Shown: positions 1-10,934 of the stretch, one piece after another | Layout: each line of letters opens with the position of its first letter | Numbering within the stretch: position 1 is the first letter of the stretch | Assembly (NCBI GenBank): GCA_964006375.1 | Contig: OZ023264.1 | Location: forward strand, 175,331,510-175,395,509 | From: Tillus elongatus | Lineage: Eukaryota; Arthropoda; Insecta; Coleoptera; Cleridae | Direction of reading: 5' to 3' | Length of the DNA: 64,000 nt | Made by a program: the position numbers and the translations under genes | Notes under the pieces: model-generated | Seen by the model: the letters and a program-made list of their open reading frames with translations, nothing else | The model's database searches: none | What the model was told of the DNA's origin: nothing

Positions 1-522
1 GTCCGGTAGTAATTCCTCTTCTATGTATTTTTCTGGGCTTGTTTCTGGTATATTTTCTTCGATTTTAATTAGTTGTTCCTCAGTTTCCTGCTCGACTCGG
101 GCTTCATTTCCGTCAATTGGCTCCATACGCGTTTCGACCTTTTTAATGTCGTACCTCATCATTTCCGTTTCTTCCTGTATTTCGTCACGGCACGACTGTA
201 TTACCGTGTCCAGTTCCGTCTTGATTATATCATGGCTTTCTTGGCATTTTTCTAGCGTTACTGTTACCTCAGTATCCAGTTGATAAATTTTATTCACTTC
301 TGTTAAAATCTCCGTTTTGTTTTGTTGTTTTTCCAACTTGCCAATATCTTGTTTAATTTCGTTTTTATTTTCTTCGAATATATTATTTATTTCTTTTCTC
401 CATTCGGCAATATATTGTTGGTTTTCCTTTTTGTTTTCTTCCATTTTCTTAAACAAAATGGCGAATAACTTCTCCATTTTTGATTCTTGCTCCTGTCCTT
501 TTACTGTTTGCTCCCCGGACAT
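1..522 (-). CDS. gag-like ORF of an LTR retrotransposon, running off the left edge
   Basis: An uninterrupted minus-strand frame of 174 codons starts at an ATG at 520-522 (MSGEQTVKGQEQESK) and continues to base 1 without a stop. The product is strongly charged, with runs of E, K and Q from about residue 16 to 110 (for example KKMEENKKENQQYIAEWRKE) and almost no P or G, so a long coiled coil is expected; residues 140-174 are acidic. This composition fits the N-terminal part of a Ty3/gypsy-type Gag, which would assemble particles around element RNA. No zinc knuckle is visible because the 3' part lies outside the window. A candidate primer binding site about 500 bases upstream supports an LTR element. 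A LINE ORF1 is the main alternative. Plus-strand frames over the same bases look like shadows. Confidence 0.6.
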   Translation of the reverse strand, partial: MSGEQTVKGQEQESKMEKLFAILFKKMEENKKENQQYIAEWRKEINNIFEENKNEIKQDIGKLEKQQNKTEILTEVNKIYQLDTEVTVTLEKCQESHDIIKTELDTVIQSCRDEIQEETEMMRYDIKKVETRMEPIDGNEARVEQETEEQLIKIEENIPETSPEKYIEEELLPD

Positions 523-1020
523 GTTCAAGCTTGATTTATTTCATTTCCTTGTGAATTTAAAATTTAATTGTCCCCCTTTCTAAGCTTTGACCCTTTCAAA
601 TACACCACCTATATTTATTTTTCATAAAACCATTGGTTATGTGTGCAACTTACTGTTTCATATATTAAAATATCATACGGTATTAGAATTTTTGCTAATT
701 TTCAATAAATCGGTTGAATTGATTTATTTAAGTTTACTGTATTTAAATGAGTCGTGCTAATTTATTTAAAATTGGTTTACTTCTAAATCCCTTGCATTTA
801 AAATACTATTATGTTTTCATGAAAATTTGCTTTATTCTAACGTAATTAAAATTTTATTAAAATTTAACAGAAACCCTGTATTTGTGCCAATCATGTGCTA
901 TATTGCGAACAAATGTTTATTTTATTAAAATTTTCTATGAAAATAACTTTATTTTTACACACAAAAAAATTTTTTTTTTTAATCATGTTCTTTTTAGGTC
1001 ATTTTTTTTTTTTTTTAGAA

Positions 1021-1040
1021 GTCCCACGACTTGGGCGCCA
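1021..1040 (-). promoter_or_regulatory. candidate tRNA-Lys primer binding site
   Basis: On the minus strand the sequence reads TGGCGCCCAAGTCGTGGGAC. It begins with TGG, as a site complementary to a tRNA CCA end must, and matches the complement of an insect tRNA-Lys 3' end (recalled) apart from two extra bases in the middle. It lies upstream of the gag-like start at 522, as expected for minus-strand DNA priming in an LTR element. The LTR would begin a few bases further on, at the TG at plus 1044. The two-base insertion may reflect decay. Confidence 0.45.
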
Positions 1041-1043
1041 TTT

Positions 1044-2549
1044 TGCTATGGTATTCTACTTTACTTTATGGGTAGCATATACCTGCAAAAATTTATTATA
1101 GAGCTGAGAACATACGTCCTAATCATCAGGTTGGGTTCCTTATAATTACAGCTAGCTTCTACTAATTAAAATTCACTAACATGTGTTATTTAAATTCATT
1201 TATTGATTTTCACTTGATCAAAATTACTATCGCTTTGCACAGATGGCTATATAACAATTTTGCTGATTAAATATCAACCAAAAACAATACTTCCGTTAAT
1301 TACAATCTGTTATACATTCCATTTAATTTATTACACAAATTTTACGGTGTCTATTTGACACACATTAAACACAAACAGAAATGTTTAAAGCATTCAATAC
1401 ATAAACATAACTTGAGAAATCCTATTAAAACATTTAACTGTGCCGATATGACACTTGTTAAATACAAAGAGATATTTTAAAACATTCTTTACATAAATAT
1501 AACTTGAAAAATCCTATTAAAAAACATTCTGGTAACATTATAACTAATTACACAATTAATTAAACATGGATACTACATAATCAATATACATCGATAATTC
1601 TACAGAACGGTCTCTTTCCGTTTATTTCAAACAAAATTTTTGTTTTTGAAATTTATTAGCACAAAAATATTTGATTGTTGTTGTAAAAATGGTGAAATTC
1701 CACCCGCACTGGTCAATTTAAGAAAAGGTAACACTTACTGACATATTTTCCATTGGAATATTTATTGTTCTTCCATTAATACGGACCTTGATTAATTATT
1801 ATTATCTTTCTCATTTGTCCATGCCATTGATTATTAACGGATTTACTTCGTTAACATATTGATATATATTTATTCCATAGTCGTAGCACTCTGGAGGTGT
1901 TTTATACCCTCACTTCGATGCACTCTGGAATCTTAGTTATGACGATGATCACCTGGTCTGGTAAAGTGATACAGATGATTTCACTGGATGGAAAAGACAA
2001 GACAACCCCGGACTCTCTCGGACCGTTGCTTTTATTAACTCTCCTACAGGTGAAAAAACGCTATTGTTCGTCACACACCTGTGTTTAAGTTTTCCGTCAA
2101 ACCTTTAACGTCTTTTTACGTTTTTTTCTGACGCGCACATCACCTTAATATTTACAAACCTTTGTTTTTTATAAATGACCTCCGCTCTTTCACTATGGTG
2201 AGTCTTTAGCTAGCTTGGTCATATCTAATTTTTTTTATACAATAAAATCAACAGAACTACACAATTATATTATCTACAATCTCATTCTCCCTACAAAACT
2301 GAAGCATTGTTCTTGGTTTCTTTGTGGATATTTCTAGAATATATAATTTTTTTATTACTCGAATGTAACTTAACATCGAGGGTTGCTACATGGGTCACTG
2401 ACATTCATGTCGGGCGTTGACATCTCCTGCCAAAACTCTTTCATTGCTACATTAGGGTGTATACACTTATTTTATATATACTAGTATGCATAAATTTCCC
2501 GTTTTCCTATTAAAATTTCGTAATATTTCCTATCATTTGCTATTTATAG

Positions 2550-2551
<2 letters not shown>
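1044..2551 (-). repeat. possible LTR / leader region, otherwise featureless
   Basis: No supported coding region is seen in this AT-rich stretch. The bases next to the candidate primer site read TGCTAT, and ATAGCA stands at 2546-2551 just before a (TA)n array, so a ~1.5 kb LTR with a 6-base terminal inverted repeat is possible. That match could be chance, and the partner LTR lies outside the window. Short frames at 882-1145 and 1897-2088 have no recognisable content. Confidence 0.25.

Positions 2552-2642
<91 letters not shown>
2551..2642. repeat. (TA)n microsatellite
   Basis: About 46 TA units with no interruption. The sequence after it (ACATATAGAAGTTGAAACTG) weakly resembles the minus-strand HINE block that follows other arrays, so this may be a decayed member of the family. 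Confidence 0.95.
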
Positions 2643-2643
<1 letters not shown>

Positions 2644-3140
2644 CATATAGAAGTTGAAACTGATATCATTCGAAGAAAATTGTCGAAACTGTCAAAATGA
2701 TGTTATCTCGTCATGACCGAATTTTTTTCTAAACTTTGAAATGTGTTTTTCACTAAAATTTAAAAAAGAGATCCAAAAAAATGAGCTAACAATTGTTTAT
2801 AAAAATCAAAGAAAGAATGCTCCACGAAACTTTGGTAAAAAACATTACTTCTAAAAAAATCCCTGAAAAAATTTACGAAAAAAGATGGATAGAATATTTT
2901 CACGATTTTTTTTGCGCAAGAATTCAGTAAAACTTTATTCTAACGAATTTCGCTTATTAAATGCTACTTTAAAACATACTTCAATGTATTTCTTCTGACT
3001 AAAATTCACGACAATTTTTTCTTCAAGGAAAATCGGAAACAGTTTTTCCTTCGAGAAAATATTGTCCATAAAATCAACAAACATTAAGAAAATTACTGGA
3101 TTACAAGTTTAATTCAAAAGACAAAAATTTATTTAAATGA
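2643..3140. other. AT-rich spacer without identified features
   Basis: About 500 bases with many A and T runs and no reading frame or terminal repeat that I can recognise. The left margin slightly resembles a HINE block; nothing else is supported. Confidence 0.5.
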
Positions 3141-3309
3141 AATATTATTATATGCGCTACCTACTCATCTGTTTTAAGTCGGTGCTAAGCCAATTAGGTA
3201 GTTGGTAGATAGGCTACGTCCACTTCCGCCACATCGCAAGTTTCTCCGCGCACGCGACGGAATGCGTGAGCGTGGGCAGGTCTTTGATCATCAACTATTT
3301 GATTAATCC

Positions 3310-3310
<1 letters not shown>

Positions 3311-3391
<81 letters not shown>
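3311..3391. repeat. (ATT)n microsatellite
   Basis: About 27 uninterrupted ATT units inside the TIR element. Confidence 0.95.
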
Positions 3392-3393
<2 letters not shown>

Positions 3394-3487
3394 ACATAAT
3401 AGACAATACATAACATAACACAAATAGATAATTACAGAGCACGTAAGCAATGCTTATGTGTCCTCATAACTAAACCTATATACCTAC

Positions 3488-3676
3488 AATAAGAGAGAGA
3501 GATGAAAAAAGAGAGAGTGAGAGAGAAAGGGAGAGAAAGGGATGGAGAGAGAGTGAGATGGAGAGAGAGAGAGAGAGCGTATGTGAAACAATGATCTATC
3601 ATTCCAATAGATCATTGGTACGAAAGAGGGAGAGAGAGAGAGAGAGAGAGCGAAAGAGAGAGAGAGCATGAAACAG
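3488..3676. repeat. GA-rich low-complexity tract
   Basis: Runs of GAGAGA with scattered A and T on the plus strand. The minus-strand frame over it (SLSLSP-type repeats) is a low-complexity artefact. GAGA tracts can bind GAGA-type factors, but nothing here shows function. Confidence 0.85.
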
Positions 3677-4091
3677 TGAGAGGGAAAGGAGGTTGAACCC
3701 AACGAACAATTAAGCTCGCGAGATCTTAGGGCACAGGAGAGTTTGACCTGGTAAGGAGAAGCAACAACAACGAAATACATTACGAACGCGCCCTGCTCCA
3801 ACGACGATCACCATGCTCATGGTAGTATGAAGAAAGAGAGGCCACCTCAGAACCAAGATTAAATGTCCTACGTTCAAAAACACATAAACCCTTTGCGCAA
3901 GCTCGCACATGCACGCCCACGCACATCCATGCACGTACGTACACACCCATGCACACATACAGCCCTTCACACTCATACAGATTATAATCGGTTATTAATT
4001 AAGCTGTTTATATCGCTAAATATTATTGTGTATTGACTTGGCACCGACTTCAAACAGATAAGTAGGTAGCGCATGTAATAATATTCCATTA

Positions 4092-4223
4092 GGATTAATT
4101 TTTCCTTAGAAAAAATTCACTAATGGGCAGATCCCAATTTTTGAATTTTGAAACATTTTTCTCAAATGAGCGCGAACTAGGACCCCCAGTACCCACATCC
4201 TGGGTCAGTTTAAATTTTTATAT

Positions 4224-4306
<83 letters not shown>

Positions 4307-4631
4307 CGTCACACCGATAATTAAAAAAAATAATGGGCCGATTTTGATTCAATTTGCTGAATACCTTCCTCTTGCAAGTGGCTTGGACAAGTTCGTTATC
4401 CAGGAAAATCGGCCCAGGTTTCCCCGGAAAATTTTGCGGTTTCTTTAGGAAAAAAAAATATCTCCGGAGCTATGATAATAAAGTTTGGTGCACAAATTTA
4501 TGACATCAAAAGGAAACTATATACCGAAATTTAGATTTCTATATTACAGGGAAAAAAAGTTATAAACGAATATTTAGTGCCAGATCGTTTCTATTAAAAT
4601 TCACTATCATAACGCACTTGCTGCGTCCAGA
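4092..4631 (+). mobile_element. HINE-like element, short form
   Basis: A decayed 5' palindrome is followed by the conserved block (GAGCGCGAACTAGGACCC), a (TA)n array at 4225-4304, the core beginning CACACCGATAATT, and the 3' terminus with the ACGCA/TGCGT hairpin ending at about 4630. No protein is encoded; the open frame ending in repeated IY is (TA)n. Complete but diverged at the 5' end. Confidence 0.75.
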
Positions 4632-4689
4632 CTTTTTGTCTTTTAAGTTAAACCTGTATTCCAGTAGTTTTTTGATTTTTAGTGCCTAT

Positions 4690-5200
4690 TTTGAAGTCGG
4701 TTTCTTTTTTTTTTAAGTTTGTTTATTTTTCCATTTCAAATGTACATATACGTACGTATTGAGTACGGTATTATAAAACAGCCATAAAACAATCAAAGTG
4801 TCGTATTACAGTAGAACTTTAAGTTACATAGATTATAAGAGGATGCCTCGATTTTCCTGAGATCCCATCATCAGATCCTGACTTGGTGAAAACGCAACCA
4901 CCCTTTCAATCGAAGCAAAAAAGATTTTTTAAGATTGGTTCACAACTGACAAAAATATCGGTGAACACACATAAAACATTTTTTAAGGGTTTCCCTCGAT
5001 TTCTCCGAGATCCCATATCAAATCCTGACTTGTAGAAAATGGAACCACCTCAGGAGTGTTTACCCTTTCAAACAAACAAGAAACTTTTTTTTTTTAAATT
5101 AGTCTACAATTGTCGAAAATAAATGAACATATATAAAAAAAATACATACAGATGAATATAGAACCTGCTCCTTTTTTGAACTCGGTTGAAAATTTGACAT
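4690..5200 (+). repeat. dispersed repeat with two internal copies of a 'GAGATCCCAT...AATCCTGACTT' unit
   Basis: Two related units start near 4850 and 4990 and share CCTCGATTT, GAGATCCCAT, TCCTGACTT and AACCACC. The segment ends with CCTTTTTTGAACTCGGTTG near 5180. From memory this resembles a repeat that is very common in lepidopteran genomes; I could not check this. No coding capacity is apparent. Confidence 0.4.
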
Positions 5201-5356
5201 TACAGAAACACATTGTATGTAGTAGAATGGAGGGAATATGTTGAACGATCAAAAAACCACTATACACTAATTCACCCAAATCTCCCAAGAAAGAAAGAAC
5301 TGTATAAACACATTGAATCAAGAAGTTACTCATCTGCTTTGGTCAGACTTAAATGA

Positions 5357-5623
5357 GGCCACGGTAGATATCCAGCTCACTTAAGACGGATAGGTATAGT
5401 AGGTTCGGATGCCTGTCTCTGTGATAATAGTACCATATGTAACTTGGATCACATATTTTTCCAATGTAGATTTTACGAACAAGGACGTAAAACCATGTAC
5501 GAACAACTATTTAGCAAACATATTTATTTACCTGTAAATTTGACCAGTCTGCTGTCCAAATCAGAAAAATTTGTTAACACAGCCTTGATTACATTTCTTA
5601 GTCAAAATAAAATACACATATAA
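5357..5623 (+). pseudogene. LINE ORF2 3' fragment (C-terminal cysteine motif)
   Basis: An open frame without a start codon reads GHGRYPAHLRRIGIVGSDAC and continues through a cysteine/histidine cluster (DACLCDN, ICNLDHIFFQC) to a TAA at 5621-5623. In R1-, I- and jockey-like LINEs the region after RNase H or RT ends with such a CxC...H...C motif, preceded by a GHG...L...G segment. Only the last ~88 codons survive, consistent with 5' truncation during target-primed reverse transcription. A tandem-repeat 3' UTR follows directly. Confidence 0.65.
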
Positions 5624-5639
5624 AGTTTCACTGCAAATA

Positions 5640-5875
5640 TTGTATAATTGTATATAGTTTGTACACAAATTAGGAACTTGTATATGTGTGAAGAATATGG
5701 TAAAAAGAGTTTAATTGTATCTATATTGTAGAATTGTATATAGTTTGTACATAAATTGGGAACTTTTATATTTGTGAATAATATGGTAAAAATAGTTTAA
5801 TTGTATATATTGTAGAATTGTATATAGTGTGAAATTGTATAATTGTGGAAAAGAAAAGAAAATATATACCTATAA
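5640..5875 (+). repeat. ~85-base tandem repeats, probable LINE 3' UTR
   Basis: Units beginning TGTA(T/G)AATTGTATATAGT occur at 5641, 5727 and 5811, giving periods of 86 and 84 bases. They follow the LINE stop codon and stop before the next element. Confidence 0.7.
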
Positions 5876-5886
5876 GAACAAAACTT

Positions 5887-6176
5887 CTGGACGCAGCAAG
5901 TGCGTTATGGTAGTGAATTTTCATAAAAATGATTTTAATAGCTAAAATGTTTTTTTAAGAAAGCAGGCCTCAATCTATATAGTAGAAACAATATGCCATG
6001 TTTCATCAAAATAACTTTATTGTTTGAAAATGTACAAAAATTTCCGAAAGTAAACTTAAATTGTTCCCGAAAAAACTGGTTTCCTGGTCAACCTTATAGG
6101 TTAACAGCAAATTTAGCTATTCAAATTTGAAGCATTTAATGAAAATTCGCTACCATGACGCACTTGCTGCGTCCCG
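5887..6176. mobile_element. ~300-base module flanked by inverted HINE 3' termini
   Basis: The left end CTGGACGCAGCAAGTGCG and the right end with CGCACTTGCTGCGTCC are inverted copies of the HINE 3' end, extending about 35 bases including GTGAATTTTCAT and GAAAATTCGCTACC. The interior has no coding frame. The same ~300-base unit recurs at 20696, 26671, 35110, 51429 and 53867, nearly always at the 3' side of a long-form HINE copy, as here. Confidence 0.8.
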
Positions 6177-7120
6177 AATTTCTTTTATTACAAAGATGTA
6201 TTATATTTCGATAAAAAATGCAAAAATGCAATAAACATAGGGCGTGTTCGATTAAAAAATTCGCTACCATAACGCACTTGCTGCGTCCTGAATTTATTTT
6301 CTTACAAAGATGTATTATATTTCGATGTAGTTTAAGACACCCTATAATTAATGTATACCATTTTTTTTCGCAACTTGCATAATAACGGATATATTGAGCT
6401 TTAATGATTTTTTACGAAAATTTGACAAAAATGATATACCATTAAACGATTAACTCTATAGCCAACACTACTGCCAAAGCATCAGAGAAAGGGTGTATTT
6501 TAAATTAATATTCTGGGAATATTTTAGTAAAATGAAGGACAATGACGATTGAAACTAAGAGTTCAGGCTTTGTAAAGCATTCTTCTTGAGACATTTTCTT
6601 TCTATAGCTGATATTAATTTCAGGTTCATTGCCTAAATATTACCAATTTGACGTTTTAAATCGCGACTTTGACGTTTTGAGGAAAACCTAAATTTATTTT
6701 TCTTTAAATGCCTGTAACTTTTTTTGTCCGTTAACCTACAAAGCTAAATTTTTGTAAATAGCTTACCTATGATGATATGAACCCACGTACCAAATTTGGT
6801 TGCCCTTGCTTTATTAATTCCAGAGATATGAATTTTTTTCGAATGAAAACTCAAAATTTTCCCAGAAAACCTCATCCGATTTTCCTGACTAACGAACTTA
6901 TCTAAGCCATCTACAAAAGGAAGGTATATGCCAAATTTTATCAAAATCGGCTTATTATTTTTTGAGTTATCGGTGTGATACATATAAACATATAAAAATT
7001 GAAACTGACCCCGGATATGGGTTCTAGGGGTCCTAGTTCGCGCTCATTTGCAAAAATTTTTTCAAAATTCAAAAGTCGGGATCTCCCCATTAGTGAATTT
7101 TTTTCTACGAAAATTTACTA
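6177..7120 (-). mobile_element. HINE-like element, long form, lacking the (TA)n array
   Basis: Read on the minus strand: 5' palindrome at 7100-7120, conserved block, core with the GATAACTCAAAAAATAA motif at about 6960, then a ~650-base extension that joins the inverted-terminus module at 5887-6176. The (TA)n array has shrunk to a few bases (near 6985), unlike nearly all other copies. An extra copy of the 3' hairpin lies at 6262-6294 beside a duplicated ~50-base stretch. Confidence 0.75.
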
Positions 7121-7135
7121 AAAAAAGAAAAAAAA

Positions 7136-7138
<3 letters not shown>

Positions 7139-7205
<67 letters not shown>
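7139..7205. repeat. (TA)n microsatellite
   Basis: About 33 TA units in A-rich sequence, directly beyond the 5' end of the neighbouring HINE copy. The overlapping minus-strand frame with IYIY runs is not a protein. Confidence 0.95.
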
Positions 7206-7211
<6 letters not shown>

Positions 7212-8371
7212 TCTAAGAAAAAGGAAAAAAAAGGTGTAAAATAGGTATAATATAAAGTATAAGTAAATACTAGAATTGTAAGTATGGGTCTAGATGACTG
7301 AAATTTGTGTGATATGGCAATTCTGCATGAAAGTGCCCACTTAAATTGGAAATTCAAAGTAACTAAAAAGGTCTGTGGCCAATGAGACTACAAGCTCGAG
7401 GTCAAACCACACACTCAAACATGGTATGTACATGCAAATTAGCTCATAAAATTAATTAAAAATTATACATCTCATCCAAAGATAAACGAAGAGACTTCTT
7501 CTGTGGATACAGAGAAGAATTTTCGTTTGCCTGACGATGCTGTAAAACAAAACTGGTTCAAGCGTAGAAAACCAGCACTTTGAAAATCACAATAAAGTCC
7601 CTACGTCTGTATTAAGTATAAACGGTTTCATCCAGTTTGGTCACCAAGTAGTGTATGGGCGTTTAAGGTGCTTAACATCGTATGGAACACCAAATCGTCA
7701 GCTTCACGCCTCCTTCAATGCGTGAAACGTGCATAAATTCAACTTGCTCAAACTCAGTGTCACGACCCCAGTTGATGTTAAATTTTACAAAGTGTACCAA
7801 AGAGAAAATACCAATACTACTCAGAGTGGAACCCAGTACCTTTGCTTCATACGCACAAATTTTTGTAACTATGCCGCAGATGCTGCAGTATAGAAAATAA
7901 TATGTAATGAATTGCAAATTTTATATAATTGTAGATTTGAAATACATGTTGGGTAACTAATCAGAAGGTTGACTTTTAAAATTTTGAACGAAAAAACCAC
8001 AGCAAAAAAAGTCTAGTTTTAATTTGTATTCCTGTTGATTAAGGTATCTTACTAATTGGGAACTAACACTTCAATTAGAGCTAGTATAATAAATTTAAAA
8101 CTTATTAAGCGGCGTAACTTTAATTAGTTGTTTTTATTACGTACATACATTGCTAAATGCAAATTGGTTGGGCACCAAAGGCTTACAACATTTACGAATA
8201 ATGGTTTTTTAATTAACAATTAAATGATTAGTATCAGTTATATTATAATGCGATAATTACACACCTGACAAAAACGATCCAGGCGTGACCATTGGTTTAT
8301 TAGAATGGAAAAAATCATGGCGCACACCGTGTGCACTCTACTATTTGGCACATTTGTTTTATGGTGTAATA
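7206..8371. other. no supported gene; possible decayed dispersed repeat at 7620-7960
   Basis: Complementary short open frames at 7672-7917 (minus) and 7682-7900 (plus) show no recognisable domain. The stretch TCACGCCTCCTTCAATGCGT near 7705, and what follows, resembles 33450-33510, so a diverged dispersed repeat is possible. The rest shows nothing I can identify. Confidence 0.3.
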
Positions 8372-8373
8372 TA

Positions 8374-9140
8374 CAGGGTGTTTAAAAAAGATGTCGCAAT
8401 ATTTAAGTGGTTGATTTCCCAGGTCATTCTATTAAAAAAAGTTCCCATAAACATAGATGCTAAAATGCATTGTTTCCAAGATACAAGGTGTTAAATTTTT
8501 TTGTAAAATAACGATTTTTTAAAAATAATTCAAATATCTCCTCACAGATTGTTTTAAAATTTTGCAGCGTTGTTTGTATTATTAATAGCCTGATTTGGGC
8601 CTAATTAGATACAGATTGTTAAGTCCATTGGCGTTAGGGGGGGGGGGGGCATCTCAACAAAATTTAGCGACATAAAAATGTACGCCACTGACTGTAATAT
8701 GATTTGTATATTATTTTGAGATAAAGAAACTAAAACTACAAGTTTCTTGTCTCTTGAAATTTCTTTGTATCTTGAATCGTTAACACGATAAAAAATAAAA
8801 ACCTTCTTATGGCATGTCCATTTATCATACAGAAAATCACAAACACGAACAATAATTTTTGTTGAGGTGTCCCCCCTAATGCCAATGGACTTAACAATCT
8901 TTATCCAATTAGGATCAAATCAACCCATTATTACTACAAACAACGCTGCCAAATTTCAAAACAATCGGTGAGGAGATAATTGAATTATTTAAAAAAAAAA
9001 TAGTTATTTTACAAAAAATTTAACACCTTGTATCTTGGAAACAGTGCATTTTAGCACCTATGTTTATGGGAACTTTTTTTTATAAAATGACCTGGGAAAT
9101 CAACCCTTTAAATATTGCCCCGTCTTTTTTAAACACCCTG
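8374..9140. mobile_element. foldback / long-TIR element of Tc1-mariner type
   Basis: The ends read TA-CAGGGTGTTTAAAAA and TTTTTTAAACACCCTG-TA, with a TA target duplication. Inverted repeats of about 270 bases flank a ~230-base centre. The arms share, for example, GTTCCCATAAACATAGATGC (8441) with CACCTATGTTTATGGGAAC (9055), and a G-run at 8638 with a C-run at 8871. There is no transposase, so it is a non-autonomous element. Confidence 0.8.
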
Positions 9141-9164
9141 TATATCGTTTCTGTAACGACAGTC

Positions 9165-9230
9165 TATTTGCGCGACTGCGGCCAACCACCGACATCCGGG
9201 AGCAGTTTTACCTTACCAGTGATAAACAAA
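9165..9230. repeat. fragment of a dispersed repeat also present at 33310-33370
   Basis: The segment containing GGCCAACCACCGACATCCGG matches GGCCAATCACCGACGCCAGG at about 33329 over roughly 50 bases. No coding potential. The family is not recognised. Confidence 0.4.
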
Positions 9231-9357
9231 ATCTACAGTTGACGATAGTAAATAAAAACGATCCTCGAATTTTTTTAAAATTAATTTTACTGCCAGTTTT
9301 TTAATTTTTTTATTTTTTTATTTCAACAACACACCACGAGGGCTTACAGCCTAAATA

Positions 9358-10535
9358 CTATAGTACCGTGGGTGTCGACAAGGAGAAAAGAGGCAACTTG
9401 TTAATTCTGGACTTGAAGGTTTGGAGGTTCGGAGGAGAAGGAAAAACATGTGCCGGCAAGGAACTCCACAACTTGGAAGTCATCGGGACAATAGAGCGAG
9501 CATAACAAGATGTTCTATGTCTGGTGACCTGGACAGTAAAAGGGTGCATTCGCTCTGTTCTCTTGGTAGATCTGTTGGGGGCAGCAGGTGGAGGAACTAT
9601 GGAAGAAAGCTCCTCTGAGCAGTGCCCGTGCAGATATCTATAAAAGAGAGAGAGGTCACCAACGGCACGTCGGTGGGCAAGGGATGGCAGCCTTTGGGTG
9701 AGGGTGCCCGTGCAGATATCTATAAAAGAGAGCGAGAGAGAGGTCACTGACGGCACGTCGGTGGGCAAGGGATGGCAGCCTTTGGGTGAGGGTAGGGTCA
9801 CCGATGAAACGTATAGCTCTCTTCTGAATGGAGTCCAGGATAGCGAGAGTAGAAGCGGCAGCAGCACCTCAGATGTGGGAGCAGTATTCGAGGTTTGGTC
9901 TTATTTGTGAAGTATATAAGGTATGGAGATTAGCTGGTGAAAAGCATTTACGGAAGAGGAAACCTAATTTCTTAGCAGCCGCTTCTGCAATTGATGTGAC
10001 ATGTTGGTGCCAATTGAGATTTCCATCCACAGAAATGCCCACAAGTGAATAGGACCCATTAATTTGAATAACTTGGTTGTTTATTGTGATGGGTCCAGGG
10101 CTGGTGTATCTCTTATGAGAGAGAAAGCACGACTGTGATTTGGTGGGGTTGAATTGTACAAGATTTATACTTTCCCAGTCTAATATTTGTTGGAGATCCA
10201 CGGAGACAGAACCCTCCATGAGTCTGCGATCCTCATCTAATATTGGCTAAAGAGACAGGCTTAGAATATTGTATATTTGAGTGGAGGGTGCTGTCGTCCG
10301 CTACAGAGTTTTGGTGGTAGGTCATAGGCCGGAAGTTTATTAAGCAGCACATGCATGCCAGACCTGGCCGAATGCTTTGGATATGTTTAGAGCGACAATC
10401 TGGGACTCACCGTGTAGTTCCATAGAATTGTTCCAAAAATGGGTGACAAAAGAAAGGAGGTCGGTAGTTGATCTGCGCTGACGGAATCCATACTGCCTGT
10501 CGTGGATTAGACTGTGTTTTTCAAATTTCAAAGAA
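9358..10535 (-). pseudogene. decayed LINE ORF2 3' part, sister copy of the one at 58.5-61 kb
   Basis: Minus-strand fragments reproduce the RT and C-terminal regions of the LINE at 58525-61007: HSLIHDRQYGFRQRRSTTDL and QIVALNISKAFGQVWH (10340-10531), then NLVQFNPTKSQSCFLSHKRY and SVDGNLNWHQHVTS (9869-10219), then RTSCYARS and LPAHVFPSPPN (9358-9600). A large deletion removes the segment with the YADD motif, near 10220-10340. The stretch 9626-9707 is tandemly duplicated at 9708-9790. In the active-site region, DISKAFDQVWH has become NISKAFGQVWH. The copy is dead. Confidence 0.75.
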
Positions 10536-10932
10536 AACTATAAGAGATAGGTATAGGGTAATGTATACTTAGAAGATAGGGAATTTAACGCCGAATCAGA
10601 TGCTGAGGACATATGGGTACCCTTCCATTTAAAAAAAAATCAATTTATCTCTGATTTACATTTTCATTTCAAATGTATTTTATAAAGAACAGTTATCATA
10701 AACTCGTATTGTGTTTATAACAGTATGTAGAAATTTTAACGCTCTATTGGATAGTGAAAACCGCATGTTTCTGTCTTGCATGTCTTTAAAGATATCGGAA
10801 TTTTTCTAAAGCCCTCCAATCGTAACTTTTTCTACAAAATGGCGAATAAATCCGAAACGGTACAAACTAGCCCGAATATTGTGTCATAAAGTGGCCCTTA
10901 AATTGAACGTGTAATTAAAAAAGCTAATAATA
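10536..10932. other. no supported features
   Basis: AT-rich sequence between a LINE relic and a MITE; no reading frame or repeat recognised. Confidence 0.5.
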
Positions 10933-10934
10933 TA

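Larger units (their letters stand above)
3141..4085. mobile_element. non-autonomous TIR DNA element containing (ATT)n and GA-rich tracts
   Basis: Imperfect terminal inverted repeats of about 50 bases flank the segment. The left end runs from 3141 with GCGCTACCTACTCATCTG; the right end at 4038-4085 has CAGATAAGTAGGTAGCGC. The ~945-base interior has no transposase frame. It contains an (ATT)n array, a GA-rich tract and a moderately GC-rich stretch (3690-3960) whose minus-strand frames look non-coding. Its superfamily cannot be told from the termini alone. Confidence 0.6.

Noticed and set aside
3484..3976. Serine/leucine-rich and other minus-strand ORFs at 3484-3976
   Set aside because: Low-complexity GA tract and an ORF inside a non-autonomous TIR element; no domain.
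9421..10052. Plus-strand ORFs at 9421, 9698 and 9828
   Set aside because: Opposite-strand shadows of the decayed LINE.
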